Assembly (NCBI GenBank): GCA_964544885.1
Contig: CAZJDX010000017.1
Location: 11,850-75,849, forward strand
Reading direction: 5' to 3'
Source of the DNA: QQVM01 sp964544885
GTDB taxonomy: Bacteria > Bacteroidota > Bacteroidia > AKYH767-A > 2013-40CM-41-45
Length of the DNA: 64,000 nucleotides
Shown here: positions 8,749-17,251 of the stretch, one piece after another
How positions within the stretch are numbered: position 1 is the stretch's first letter
Layout: each line of letters opens with the position of its first letter
Made by a program: the position numbers and the translations under genes
Notes under the pieces: model-generated
What the model saw: the letters and a program-made list of their open reading frames with translations, nothing else
Databases searched by the model: none
Told to the model about the DNA's origin: nothing

Positions 8749-9768
8749 TCACTGCGCTTCAACGGGAGAATGCTTCATCATGAATTCTTCGGCGGCGCTT
8801 ACCATATCCGATGAACCAATAAAGAGCGGAGTACGCTGATGCAGTGAAGCGGGCTGGATGTCGAGTATTCTTCTGAAACCGTCGGAAGCCTTACCTCCGG
8901 CCTGCTCGATGATAAATGCCAGCGGATTGCATTCGTACAAAAGCCGGAGCTTTCCTTTCGGAGATTTCAGGGTAGATGGGTAAATGAATATTCCTCCTTT
9001 CAGGAGGTTGCGGTGAAAATCGGCCACCAGGGATCCAATATAACGTGAAGAATAAGGCCGGTTCGATTTACTATCCTCTACCTGGCAGTATTTAATGAAT
9101 TGCTTAACACCGTCGGGGAAATGCACATAGTTACCTTCGTTGATGCTGTAGATAGTGCCGCTTGTCGGACATTTCATATCAGGATGGCTGAGGCAAAACT
9201 CACCGATACTCGGATCGAGGGTGAAGCCATTCACTCCCTTTCCGGTTGTATACACAAGCATAGTGGATGACCCATAAATGACATAGCCTGCGGCTACCTG
9301 TTCAATGCCTCTCTGCAGGTAATCCTTTTCTTCAGCCACACCTCCAAAGGAGGTACGGCGGTAAATGGAAAAAATGGTTCCGATCGCTACGTTAACGTCT
9401 ATGTTTGAAGAACCGTCAAGCGGATCAACACAAACAATATATTTGGCGTTCTTTGATACATGGTTGTCGATATGAACCAGCTCCTCGTTTTCCTCCGATG
9501 CTACCGCGCAGGTTTCACCTCCGGCGCTGAGTGCTGCGATAAACTGGTTATTCGCATATACATCAAGCTTTTTAACATCTTCCCCCTGAACATTAATGCT
9601 CCCATGCTCCCCGAGTATATCGGCCAGTCCCGCTTTGTTCACTTCGCGGTTAACAATCTTGGCAGCAATGCCTATGTCTCTCAGCAACCTGGATAATTCC
9701 CCTTTCGCGTAAGGGAAATCAGACTGGCGTTCTATGATAAACTGACCAAGCGTTGTGACTTTGTTCAT
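8749..9768 (-). CDS. fbp: Fructose-1,6-bisphosphatase, class I
   Basis: Cytosolic enzyme of gluconeogenesis that hydrolyses fructose 1,6-bisphosphate to fructose 6-phosphate. The protein has 339 residues, the usual class I length. It starts MNKVTTLGQFIIERQ, typical of bacterial family members, so I chose the ATG at 9768 over an upstream in-frame start at 9840. The metal and phosphate-binding motif DPLDGSSNIDVN is at about residues 114-125, and IGSLVADFHRNLLKGGIF near 240-257 matches the conserved sugar-phosphate site. A TAGCTTTG promoter box lies 21 nt upstream. With pyruvate carboxylase at 27.9 kb it indicates a gluconeogenic capacity. The assignment is secure. Confidence 0.97.
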   Translation of the reverse strand: MNKVTTLGQFIIERQSDFPYAKGELSRLLRDIGIAAKIVNREVNKAGLADILGEHGSINVQGEDVKKLDVYANNQFIAALSAGGETCAVASEENEELVHIDNHVSKNAKYIVCVDPLDGSSNIDVNVAIGTIFSIYRRTSFGGVAEEKDYLQRGIEQVAAGYVIYGSSTMLVYTTGKGVNGFTLDPSIGEFCLSHPDMKCPTSGTIYSINEGNYVHFPDGVKQFIKYCQVEDSKSNRPYSSRYIGSLVADFHRNLLKGGIFIYPSTLKSPKGKLRLLYECNPLAFIIEQAGGKASDGFRRILDIQPASLHQRTPLFIGSSDMVSAAEEFMMKHSPVEAQ

Positions 9769-9789
9769 TTTATGTGTTCTTGTGAAATG

Positions 9790-9797
9790 CAAAGCTA
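9790..9797 (-). promoter_or_regulatory. -7 promoter box (TAGCTTTG) upstream of fbp
   Basis: Exact TAnnTTTG match on the minus strand, ending 21 nt before the ATG at 9768. This predicts a short leader of roughly 15 nt. No good -33 element is seen. The box lies within the longer version of the ORF, which supports the shorter start. Confidence 0.48.
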
Positions 9798-10076
9798 ATA
9801 AATGCCTTAGAAAGTTGGACTCCAACCTTAAAAATATCAATGTTCTCGAATAATCAACCTTACTGATCCGGAAGGGCTGCTCGTAAAGCCAATTCAGGTG
9901 CCGGCTTAGGCTAAAAAACTAATCAATCAGGTGATACAGGCCTGCTCCATTCATGCAACAAACCCTGTTTGTCTTCAGCAAATGATTTCCTGTTTATCTT
10001 TCCTTCGCCTTGTCCAGCAAAAATTATCTCCATTCACCTCACCTAAAATAGGTTTTCAGAGGTACCCTTAAATAAA

Positions 10077-10084
10077 TATCTTCG
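10077..10084 (+). promoter_or_regulatory. Probable -7 box (TATCTTCG) upstream of serA
   Basis: TATCTTCG differs from TAnnTTTG at one base. TTTTC at 10053-10057 sits where the -33 element is expected (19 nt gap). The predicted leader is about 30 nt. The rest of 9841-10076 holds nothing that I recognise. Confidence 0.4.
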
Positions 10085-10121
10085 CAGTCGAGACCGAACC
10101 CGTGATTTTCCTGATGACCAG

Positions 10122-11354
10122 ATGAAGAAAAAAACCAGTTTCCCGAAAGAAAAGATCAATATCCTGCTGCTGGAAGGGGTACATCCTGTGGCCGTCAGCC
10201 TGTTCCGTGAGCACGGCTATAACAATATAGAACTCGTTTCCGGGTCACCTGATCCGGCAAAGCTCAGGTCTAAAATCAAAGAGACGCATCTTCTCGGAAT
10301 AAGGTCAAAAACACATCTTAAGTCGGATCTATTCAAAGAGGCGAACCGTCTTCTCGGAATCGGAGCATTTTGTATCGGAACTAACCAGATCGATATGAAT
10401 GCCGCAACGGAAAATGGAATCGCCGTCTTCAACTCTCCCTTCTCCAATACTCGCTCTGTAGCGGAACTGGTAATCGCTCACTGCATCAATCTTCTCAGGC
10501 GGGTATGTGAAAAAAGTCAGGCGGCCCATAAAGGTTTATGGCTGAAGGATAGTTCCAACAGTTATGAAGTAAGAGGGAAAACGCTGGGGATTATCGGCTA
10601 TGGTCATATCGGATCGCAGGTCTCCGTACTTGCTGAAAATATGGGTATGAAGGTGATCTATTTTGACATCGAACCAAAGTTAAGTCTGGGTAACGCTATG
10701 CAGGTAAAAAACCTCGATGAGCTCCTGAAAAAGTCAGACATTATCACTTTGCATGTACCCGGACTTCCATCCACTAAAAACCTTATCAATGAGGGCAAGC
10801 TGGCCAGAATGAAAAAAGGCGCTTGTCTTATTAATCTCAGTCGTGGTGATGTCGTTGATATAACAGCCATTCCCCGGTATATCCGGTCAGGAGACCTGAG
10901 TGGCTATGCCGCTGACGTGTTTCCGGTGGAGCCTCAGAACAACAAGGAAAAATTTGAATGTCCGGTCCAGAATCTGGATAATGTGATCCTGACACCTCAT
11001 ATCGGAGGTTCTACCGTGGAAGCACAGGAAAATATCGGGATGGATGTAGCTGCCAAATTGATCAGTTTCCTTGAAACAGGTTCGAGCACAGGATCCCTCT
11101 CTGTTCCAGCTCTCAGTCTTCCCGTCCAGCATGATGCGCACCGCTTACTGCATATCCACAAAAATGTACCTGGTGTATTGGGTGAGATCAACGGTAAACT
11201 ATCCGCACTCAACGTCAACATACTTGGACAATATCTCAAAACCAATAATCAGATTGGCTATGTTGTGCTTGACGTAGACAAGAAAACATCTGCAAAGGCA
11301 CTGGATGAATTGAAAAGCGTAAAACATACTATAAGGGTAAGAGAATTATACTGA
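10122..11354 (+). CDS. serA: D-3-phosphoglycerate dehydrogenase, E. coli type with ACT domain
   Basis: First enzyme of serine synthesis; it oxidises 3-phosphoglycerate to 3-phosphohydroxypyruvate using NAD. It has 410 residues, the same length as E. coli SerA. The substrate-domain motif IGAFCIGTNQIDMNAA is near residues 83-98. The Rossmann motif LGIIGYGHIGSQ is near 153-164, INLSRGDVVDI near 240, and the catalytic region HIGGSTVEAQENIG near 293-306. A C-terminal ACT domain starts at HIHKNVPGVLGEI (about 345), so feedback inhibition by serine is expected. It leads a plus-strand group with the acetyltransferase and aspartate kinase. A second, shorter hydroxyacid dehydrogenase lies at 13210, but this one has all the features of true SerA. 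Confidence 0.94.
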   Translation: MKKKTSFPKEKINILLLEGVHPVAVSLFREHGYNNIELVSGSPDPAKLRSKIKETHLLGIRSKTHLKSDLFKEANRLLGIGAFCIGTNQIDMNAATENGIAVFNSPFSNTRSVAELVIAHCINLLRRVCEKSQAAHKGLWLKDSSNSYEVRGKTLGIIGYGHIGSQVSVLAENMGMKVIYFDIEPKLSLGNAMQVKNLDELLKKSDIITLHVPGLPSTKNLINEGKLARMKKGACLINLSRGDVVDITAIPRYIRSGDLSGYAADVFPVEPQNNKEKFECPVQNLDNVILTPHIGGSTVEAQENIGMDVAAKLISFLETGSSTGSLSVPALSLPVQHDAHRLLHIHKNVPGVLGEINGKLSALNVNILGQYLKTNNQIGYVVLDVDKKTSAKALDELKSVKHTIRVRELY

Positions 11355-11367
11355 TCCGGATCTTTCC

Positions 11368-11376
11368 TAACCTTTG
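11368..11376 (+). promoter_or_regulatory. Possible -7-like box (TAACCTTTG) next to the GNAT start
   Basis: TA-N3-TTTG, one base longer than the consensus TA-N2-TTTG, ending 4 nt before the ATG at 11381. It could give a separate, near-leaderless transcript inside the serA group. It could also be chance. Confidence 0.3.
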
Positions 11377-11380
11377 ATAA

Positions 11381-11878
11381 ATGAAAAACATAAATGAAGT
11401 ATGCATAATCCGGGCAGGCCGAAAGGAAGATCTTCGGGAAGTGTTCGCACTCATACAGGAACTAGCCATTTTTGAAAAAGCGCCCCTGGAAGTCAACAAT
11501 TCCGCTGAGCAGATGGAAATTGATGGATTTGGCAAAGACCCTGCTTTTTCATTTCTTGTCGCAGCCATGAATGAAAGGATCGTCGGGATGGCTCTCTACT
11601 TTGTAAAATATTCAACCTGGAAAGGAAAGGGATTATACCTTGATGACCTAATCGTTACAGAAAAAATGAGGGGACGTGGTATTGGAAGAATGCTTTTTAA
11701 CGCTTTTATGATGGAAGCAAAAAAGAAGAACGCACGGCAGGTTCACTGGCAGGTTCTTGACTGGAACACACCGGCCATTGAATTCTACAAAAAAATGAAT
11801 GCCTCCATTGATCCGCAATGGCTCGACTGCAAACTAGATGAACAACAAATAAAAAATTTTCAGTGTGAAAACTATTAA
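11381..11878 (+). CDS. GNAT-family N-acetyltransferase (SSAT-like)
   Basis: A 165-residue cytosolic acetyltransferase with the whole GNAT fold. It begins IIRAGRKEDLREVFALIQEL and has a central strand LYLDDLIVTEKMRGRGIGRML (about 86-106) whose R-G-R-G-I-G loop binds acetyl-CoA. It ends with the conserved WNTPAIEFYKKMNA segment. The overall pattern resembles spermidine/spermine or thialysine acetyltransferases (SSAT group), so a small amine is a plausible substrate, but this is inference. It lies 26 nt after serA and 43 nt before the chosen lysC start, suggesting co-transcription. The role in the amino-acid gene context is unknown. Confidence 0.88.
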   Translation: MKNINEVCIIRAGRKEDLREVFALIQELAIFEKAPLEVNNSAEQMEIDGFGKDPAFSFLVAAMNERIVGMALYFVKYSTWKGKGLYLDDLIVTEKMRGRGIGRMLFNAFMMEAKKKNARQVHWQVLDWNTPAIEFYKKMNASIDPQWLDCKLDEQQIKNFQCENY

Positions 11879-11921
11879 CAGCGCCATACAACAGGGTTCA
11901 GCCCTTAAATTATCAACTAAT

Positions 11922-13193
11922 ATGCTGGTCTTTAAATTCGGAGGAGCTTCAGTAAAGGACGCGGAGGCTGTAAAAAATGTTGCCAGGGTGTTATCACACT
12001 ACAGCAAGGAAAAAATCGTTGTGGTAATTTCCGCCATGGGCAAGACTACCAATGCCATGGAAAAAATAGTCAATGCCTTTATGAATAAATCGAAAGACTG
12101 TACGGAACTACTTCAGGAGGTGAAAGCTTACCATTATGCGATAATAGACGAACTCCATTTTGATTCTGATCACAAGATCAGGCAGGAGATCAGTAACTGC
12201 TTCACGGAAATAGAATGGATGATGGAGGAAGAAGCGTCAAAGGGATATAACTTCATCTATGATCAGATTGTTTCCCAGGGAGAACTTATTTCTACAAAGA
12301 TTGTGAGCGCATACCTTCAAGCCAAAAGTCACCCCAATGTATGGGTTGATGCACGTGACCTGATACGCACAGACAATACTTACAGGGAAGGAAATGTGGA
12401 TTGGAATATTACGCGTGAACAGACTAGAGAAAAGATCCCATCGTTTTTTGAAAATTGTAACCTGGTGATTACGCAGGGATTTATTGGCGGAACTTCAGAA
12501 AACTATACCACCACCCTTGGACGGGAAGGTTCTGATTATACCGCTGCCATTCTATCATTCTGCATGGATGCGAAAGAGATGGTGGTCTGGAAGGATGTAC
12601 CCGGGGTGCTGAATGCCGATCCGAAATACAGGACCGACGCCGTTAAGCTGGATGAAATCAGTTATCACGATGCCATTGAACTTACTTATTATGGAGCCAC
12701 GGTGATCCATCCGAAAACGATTAAACCACTTGAAAACAAAAATATTCCTTTATGCGTAAGGTCATTCAAGGCACCCGTTGATGAAGGCACCAGGATCGGA
12801 AGTTATGCAATGACAAAACCACTTGTGCCCTGCTACATTTTCAAACCTGATCAGATCCTGATCTCCATCTCTGCAAGGGATTTTTCATTCATAGCCGAAG
12901 AAAGTCTGAGCAGGATTTACAGGCTCTTCGCTGAATATAACATTAAGATAAACCTGATGCAGAATTCTGCTATCAGCTTTTCGGTTTGTGTGGATAATGA
13001 TCCATTCAAGGTTCCTGAACTAATAAAAAAACTGAAATCAGATTTTCACGTCTTGTATAATGACAAACTAAGACTTATCACTATCAGACATTACACCCCG
13101 GAAACACTCGATAAGTTATTGCATGAATCCGAAATACTCATTGAACAGCGCAGCAGGCATACGGCCCAGGTAGTGATCCCGGAATACGGGTGA
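11922..13193 (+). CDS. lysC: Aspartate kinase (monofunctional)
   Basis: Phosphorylates aspartate to start the threonine, methionine, lysine and diaminopimelate pathway. It has 423 residues. The N-terminus MLVFKFGGASVKD carries the kinase motif KFGGAS; GREGSDYTAA (about residues 206-215) is the aspartate/ATP-site motif; ACT-type sequence for allosteric control fills the last 130 residues or so. No homoserine dehydrogenase domain is fused. I chose the ATG at 11922 because homology starts there; an upstream in-frame start at 11865 would overlap the acetyltransferase and adds 19 unlikely residues. It is convergent with the hydroxyacid dehydrogenase, only 16 bases apart, with no visible terminator between them. 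Confidence 0.95.
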   Translation: MLVFKFGGASVKDAEAVKNVARVLSHYSKEKIVVVISAMGKTTNAMEKIVNAFMNKSKDCTELLQEVKAYHYAIIDELHFDSDHKIRQEISNCFTEIEWMMEEEASKGYNFIYDQIVSQGELISTKIVSAYLQAKSHPNVWVDARDLIRTDNTYREGNVDWNITREQTREKIPSFFENCNLVITQGFIGGTSENYTTTLGREGSDYTAAILSFCMDAKEMVVWKDVPGVLNADPKYRTDAVKLDEISYHDAIELTYYGATVIHPKTIKPLENKNIPLCVRSFKAPVDEGTRIGSYAMTKPLVPCYIFKPDQILISISARDFSFIAEESLSRIYRLFAEYNIKINLMQNSAISFSVCVDNDPFKVPELIKKLKSDFHVLYNDKLRLITIRHYTPETLDKLLHESEILIEQRSRHTAQVVIPEYG

Positions 13194-13209
13194 TCCGCGA
13201 GGTGGCAGT

Positions 13210-14160
13210 TTACAAGCCCAACGCTTTGATCTTTTCAAATAATACAGCGGAAATTTTCTCATGCGATTCGAAGGTCCAGCCTGCGATATGAGGCGACAGG
13301 ATAACCCTGTCTGATGCAAGCATAAACTTCCAGCTTTCGCTTTTTCTGAAATCCTGATCTGAACTTCCGACCTTTTCGAAGGAAGGATCTTCAAACTCCA
13401 GCACATCCAGGCAAGCACCTCCTATTTTTCCGGCGATCATTGCATTAACCAAAGCCTTCGTGTCAACACAAGGGCCACGTGAGGTATTGATCAGCAGGAA
13501 ACTTTTTCTGAATCGTGAGATAAAATCTTCATCGACCAGATATCTGGTCTCTTCAGTGAGCGGTATATGCAGACTCAGGATTTCGCTGTCCCGATAAATC
13601 TCTTCAAGCTTTGCCTCCTTAACGAGACTGCTTCCAAAGCCGCTGAGGTATTTATCATAAGCGAGGATTGTACATTCAAATCCGGATAGTTTTTTCGCAA
13701 AGGCCTGACCGGTATTTCCATAGCCGATCAGTCCGATGGTTTTCCCTTTTATCTCATGGCCGCGGTTCTCCTCCCTTCTCCAGCGCCCTTCCCTTACTTC
13801 CCGGTCGGCTTTGATGAGATTGTTATTCAGGCTCAGCATCATTCCCAAAGCATGTTCAGCGACAGCATCACGGTTTGCTTCAGGAGCATTAATACAGATT
13901 ATCCTTTTCTCTTTTGCAGCTACAACATCAATATTTTCCATTCCCGCTCCGGCACGTGCTATAAACCTAAGCCTGACCGCCCGATCCAAAAAGGTCCTGT
14001 CGATGCGGATACGGCTCCTGATGACCAGTCCTTCACAGTCGGACACTAATTCCATAAGCGCTTCCCTGCTTTCATGCCGGGCATCAATGCACTGATGACC
14101 TTCCTTAGTAAGGAGTAAATTCAGAGAAGGATGTACACTGTCTATAAATAAAATTTTCAT
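13210..14160 (-). CDS. 2-hydroxyacid dehydrogenase, SerA-like without ACT domain
   Basis: A 316-residue NAD-dependent D-2-hydroxyacid dehydrogenase. Motifs: GLVIRSRIRIDR (about residues 45-56), the nucleotide-binding LIGYGNTGQAFAKKL (about 143-157), INTSRGPCVDTKALV (about 224-238) and the catalytic-His region LSPHIAGWTFESHEKIS (about 288-304). It lacks the C-terminal ACT domain of SerA. Proteins of this type are common in Bacteroidota beside rsmA and are often annotated as phosphoglycerate dehydrogenase. Since an E. coli-type SerA is present at 10122, this copy may use another 2-hydroxy or 2-keto acid. It is the last gene of the serS-TPR-DUF4286-rsmA run, 26 bases after rsmA. Confidence 0.85.
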   Translation of the reverse strand: MKILFIDSVHPSLNLLLTKEGHQCIDARHESREALMELVSDCEGLVIRSRIRIDRTFLDRAVRLRFIARAGAGMENIDVVAAKEKRIICINAPEANRDAVAEHALGMMLSLNNNLIKADREVREGRWRREENRGHEIKGKTIGLIGYGNTGQAFAKKLSGFECTILAYDKYLSGFGSSLVKEAKLEEIYRDSEILSLHIPLTEETRYLVDEDFISRFRKSFLLINTSRGPCVDTKALVNAMIAGKIGGACLDVLEFEDPSFEKVGSSDQDFRKSESWKFMLASDRVILSPHIAGWTFESHEKISAVLFEKIKALGL

Positions 14161-14186
14161 GGCCCGGATATTTTCAATTGATCATT

Positions 14187-14978
14187 CTAAGCGCTTTTCG
14201 CTTTGATGTCTGCAAAGAGCTTGCAGAGTTCTGCGTATTGCTGCCATCCCAACTGCTCCGCACGTTTATCCATATAAGGAAGACTATTCACAGCCTCCCG
14301 GCCTTCGAGCACTGAAAGTGCATTCCTTAGTGTCTTTCTTCGCTGGTTAAATGCCGCCTTTACAATCCTTCTGAACAGTAGCGGATCACAGCCCAATTCG
14401 AAATTCTCTTTCCGGCTGAAACGCAAAACAGCGGATTTAACCGCAGGTGGCGGACTAAAATCCTTTTCATCAAGCGAAAAAAGTAACTCTACATCATAAT
14501 AAGCCTGCATTAAAACACTGAGTATGCCGTACTCTCTCCCGCCGGGAGTTGATACTATCCTTTCCGCCACTTCTTTCTGAAACATTCCGACAGCCTCGGG
14601 TATAAGGTCACGATGATCCAGGATTCTGAAAAGAATCTGGGAAGAAATATTGTAGGGGAAATTTCCTATAATGGCCAAGTTATCTCTAAACCTTTCTTTA
14701 AGGTCCAGCCGGAGGAAGTCAGCTTCAATCACTGATGAGGTTTTGTCAGGGAACCTGTCATTCAGGTATAAAACGGATTCTTTATCAATTTCGACAAGGA
14801 ATGTCTGGTGCCCTTCAATCTCAAACAGAAAAGCCGATAAGACACCCATACCCGGACCAACTTCAACAATCGTACTGTAATCATTCAGTCTGTTCAGGGA
14901 AGATACGATTCTCCTCGCAGTTTCAGGATCCTTCAGAAAGTGCTGTCCCAGGTGCTTCTTTGCCCTTACGTTTCTCAT
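14187..14978 (-). CDS. rsmA: 16S rRNA dimethyladenosine transferase RsmA (KsgA)
   Basis: Methylates two adjacent adenosines near the 3' end of 16S rRNA, using S-adenosylmethionine, late in small-subunit assembly. It has 263 residues. Visible motifs: KKHLGQHFLKDP (about 7-18), the SAM-binding VEVGPGMGVLS (about 39-49), the catalytic NFPY (about 106-109) and FNQRRKTLRNALS (about 212-224). All are intact. It lies in a minus-strand operon with DUF4286 upstream and the hydroxyacid dehydrogenase downstream. The assignment is secure. Confidence 0.97.
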   Translation of the reverse strand: MRNVRAKKHLGQHFLKDPETARRIVSSLNRLNDYSTIVEVGPGMGVLSAFLFEIEGHQTFLVEIDKESVLYLNDRFPDKTSSVIEADFLRLDLKERFRDNLAIIGNFPYNISSQILFRILDHRDLIPEAVGMFQKEVAERIVSTPGGREYGILSVLMQAYYDVELLFSLDEKDFSPPPAVKSAVLRFSRKENFELGCDPLLFRRIVKAAFNQRRKTLRNALSVLEGREAVNSLPYMDKRAEQLGWQQYAELCKLFADIKAKSA

Positions 14979-15064
14979 TATTTAAAATACTTTCCCAGGA
15001 TAGAATATAAAAAAACAGTCCGCTGTTGTTTCCGTGAAACAGCTGAATAAATACTTTTCTTCTT

Positions 15065-15367
15065 TCAGACCAGTTCTAGCAAGGTCCGGAATGCAACGAA
15101 TTTGTCTTTAAACTTCTCCGTGTGTTCTTTTCTCAGTGCATCCGCGAAGTCCTTCTCGTAACGATTGAACTCGTCCATTGAAATGCAGGAGTATTGTATT
15201 GCATAAGTTGATCCGCCGCTGTCTTCATCACCAATCAATCTCAGCATCCTGCTTTCCGTAAATACACCTTTAGACATGACATCGGGAATATGCACATCCT
15301 TCATCCATTTCAGCCATTCATCATGGGCTGAATGTTCAATATTGACTGTTACATTATAGATGATCAT
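15065..15367 (-). CDS. DUF4286 family protein
   Basis: A small 100-residue protein beginning MIIYNVTVNIEHSAHDEWLKWM, the typical start of DUF4286, followed by HIPDVMSKGVF and a segment that looks like a ferredoxin-like dimeric alpha/beta barrel. Its function is unknown. It sits 25 bases after the TPR protein gene and about 86 bases before rsmA in the same direction, an arrangement that I believe is common in Bacteroidota. No signal peptide. Confidence 0.85.
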   Translation of the reverse strand: MIIYNVTVNIEHSAHDEWLKWMKDVHIPDVMSKGVFTESRMLRLIGDEDSGGSTYAIQYSCISMDEFNRYEKDFADALRKEHTEKFKDKFVAFRTLLELV

Positions 15368-15392
15368 TTTCTGATAAATACAGTTGAAAAAA

Positions 15393-17231
15393 TCAGTTCA
15401 GTATGTCTCCCCGCAAGGCCCTGAACCTTTTTCTGGCTTCCACCACATACAGACTGCCCGGATATTTTGCAAGCAGTTCCTGATAAAGTTCCATAGCTCT
15501 TGCTTTGTCCCCTTTTCTCACATCATACAACTCCGCCTTTCTGAACATGGCATCGTCTGCCAGAATATCACCGGAATATTCAGCAAGTATTTTATCATAC
15601 AGTGAATCTTCTTTCACCCAATCCCTTTTCATACCATAGATCTGAGCCATTTTATACCAGGCTTCATCGGAAAGGGTGTGACCGCTGAAATTCAACAGCA
15701 ATGAGTCGAGAACAAGCAAAGCATCGTCATATTTATTACGGTAACTGAGAAGGTCTGCTTTGGAGTAAAGCATGAGTGCGTCCATTGTACTGTCATAACC
15801 CATATTATCCGAAATGAGCAGAGCCAGTGAAAGAGCATCATTTGCGATGAGTTGCGAAGTAGCCGATTTGAGGACATCAAGTTGTGCCTGTGCCCAGAGA
15901 AAATCGCCTCTGAAATAATCCAGTCTTGCATTCCTGAACTTTGCTTCCTGTCCAAGAGGATCGCTTTTAAAATCCTTGTCCACCTGCGCGTAAAGCAGAT
16001 CAGAATCCCAAACGTTGCCTGTAAAGAGAAGGATGTCACCTAGTTCCAGTTTGCATTCGGCCTGAACCTGCCTGCTGATACCCGGATAATCGATGGCCGC
16101 GTCAAGGTCATTCATGGCGGAATCCGGCTCGTCAAGATAAAAAGCACGCAGATGGGCAAGCCCTCTTATCAGGCCTGCGGTTTTCGCACTTCGACCGAGT
16201 TCTGAAAGAGTTGATTCATAATCCTGTTCAAGTTTTCTCAGATCTGCCACCGTATAATTATTACCGCTGGTGATCTTGCGGTTTGTCACATTCAGCAATT
16301 CCATTCTAGCCGTGATGTAATTGGGAGAAGAAGGCCCCTTGTCCACCACATACTGAAAGCCATTGATGGCTGTTTCGAAATCCGTGTTGGCGGCCGCCAG
16401 ATTGCCCAGCGACAGAATGCGGTTTCCATCCTCCCTAAGTCGTTTATCCAAGGCCTTTGCCTGGATGAGGGCTGACTCAAAATCCTTTTGTTGTACGAAT
16501 AACCAGATCAGCATTTCAGAAAAAGCGGTCAGTTCGGAATTTCGCTGTATTTTCCTCAGGAGAGAGGTACGCAGCAAATCGTTCTTCGTATTTTCAGGAT
16601 CAAAACCAACCCTTGCCTGTAATATATTCAGCACATTCTGCTGAACCATTGGGTTATCGGCTACCGCGTCAAGATACTCATTGATCATGCTTTCAAAATC
16701 TCCCTTTTGAAAATAGATTTCAGCGGTCTCAAAGAAAAATCCGTATATGCCACGCATCAGCTTTTTACCTTCCATGTATACCGCCAGCGCATTATCCCAT
16801 TGCTGCCGCATTACAAAGGAATTGGCGAGTCCCATCACTACACCCTGTTCGGGACGAAGTGATTTTATTGCTTTGTCGTATTGCTGCCTGGCTTTGTCAT
16901 TCTCACCCTGCTGCTGATAAACAAAACCGAGATCACTTATATAAGTAATATTTTCGGGATTTTTCTTCGATATCTTTTTGATAAGTTTCTCCGCCCCGCT
17001 GTAATCTTTCATGGCAAGCAGGCAACGCAGATAATTCGGATAGGTGCCAAAGGGGTCTCTGTCTGAAAGTTTCTCATATAGTTCTGCGGCTTTCTCGTAC
17101 TCCGCACTGGCCATATACTGATCTGCAAGTTGCCTGTCCTGCGATGGCTGCGCAATGAGCGGCAAGGAGAAGATTACCATTACTCCTGACAAAACCAGTA
17201 TTCTCAGACCTGCCAATAATTTATTCATCAT
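15393..17231 (-). CDS. Exported tetratricopeptide-repeat protein
   Basis: A 612-residue protein with a signal peptide (about residues 1-28, ending LIAQ). Many helical TPR-like units follow: ADQYMASAEYEKAAELYEKL at the start, further units through the middle, and clear units near the C-terminus such as DDAMFRKAELYDVRKGDKAR. Its role is probably protein-protein interaction in the periplasm or at the outer membrane, but no partner can be named. It lies 20 bases downstream of serS and is likely co-transcribed with it. Either of two adjacent methionines (17231 or 17228) may be the start. Confidence 0.85.
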   Translation of the reverse strand: MMNKLLAGLRILVLSGVMVIFSLPLIAQPSQDRQLADQYMASAEYEKAAELYEKLSDRDPFGTYPNYLRCLLAMKDYSGAEKLIKKISKKNPENITYISDLGFVYQQQGENDKARQQYDKAIKSLRPEQGVVMGLANSFVMRQQWDNALAVYMEGKKLMRGIYGFFFETAEIYFQKGDFESMINEYLDAVADNPMVQQNVLNILQARVGFDPENTKNDLLRTSLLRKIQRNSELTAFSEMLIWLFVQQKDFESALIQAKALDKRLREDGNRILSLGNLAAANTDFETAINGFQYVVDKGPSSPNYITARMELLNVTNRKITSGNNYTVADLRKLEQDYESTLSELGRSAKTAGLIRGLAHLRAFYLDEPDSAMNDLDAAIDYPGISRQVQAECKLELGDILLFTGNVWDSDLLYAQVDKDFKSDPLGQEAKFRNARLDYFRGDFLWAQAQLDVLKSATSQLIANDALSLALLISDNMGYDSTMDALMLYSKADLLSYRNKYDDALLVLDSLLLNFSGHTLSDEAWYKMAQIYGMKRDWVKEDSLYDKILAEYSGDILADDAMFRKAELYDVRKGDKARAMELYQELLAKYPGSLYVVEARKRFRALRGDILN

Positions 17232-17251
17232 GATAAGATCAGTATAGAATT

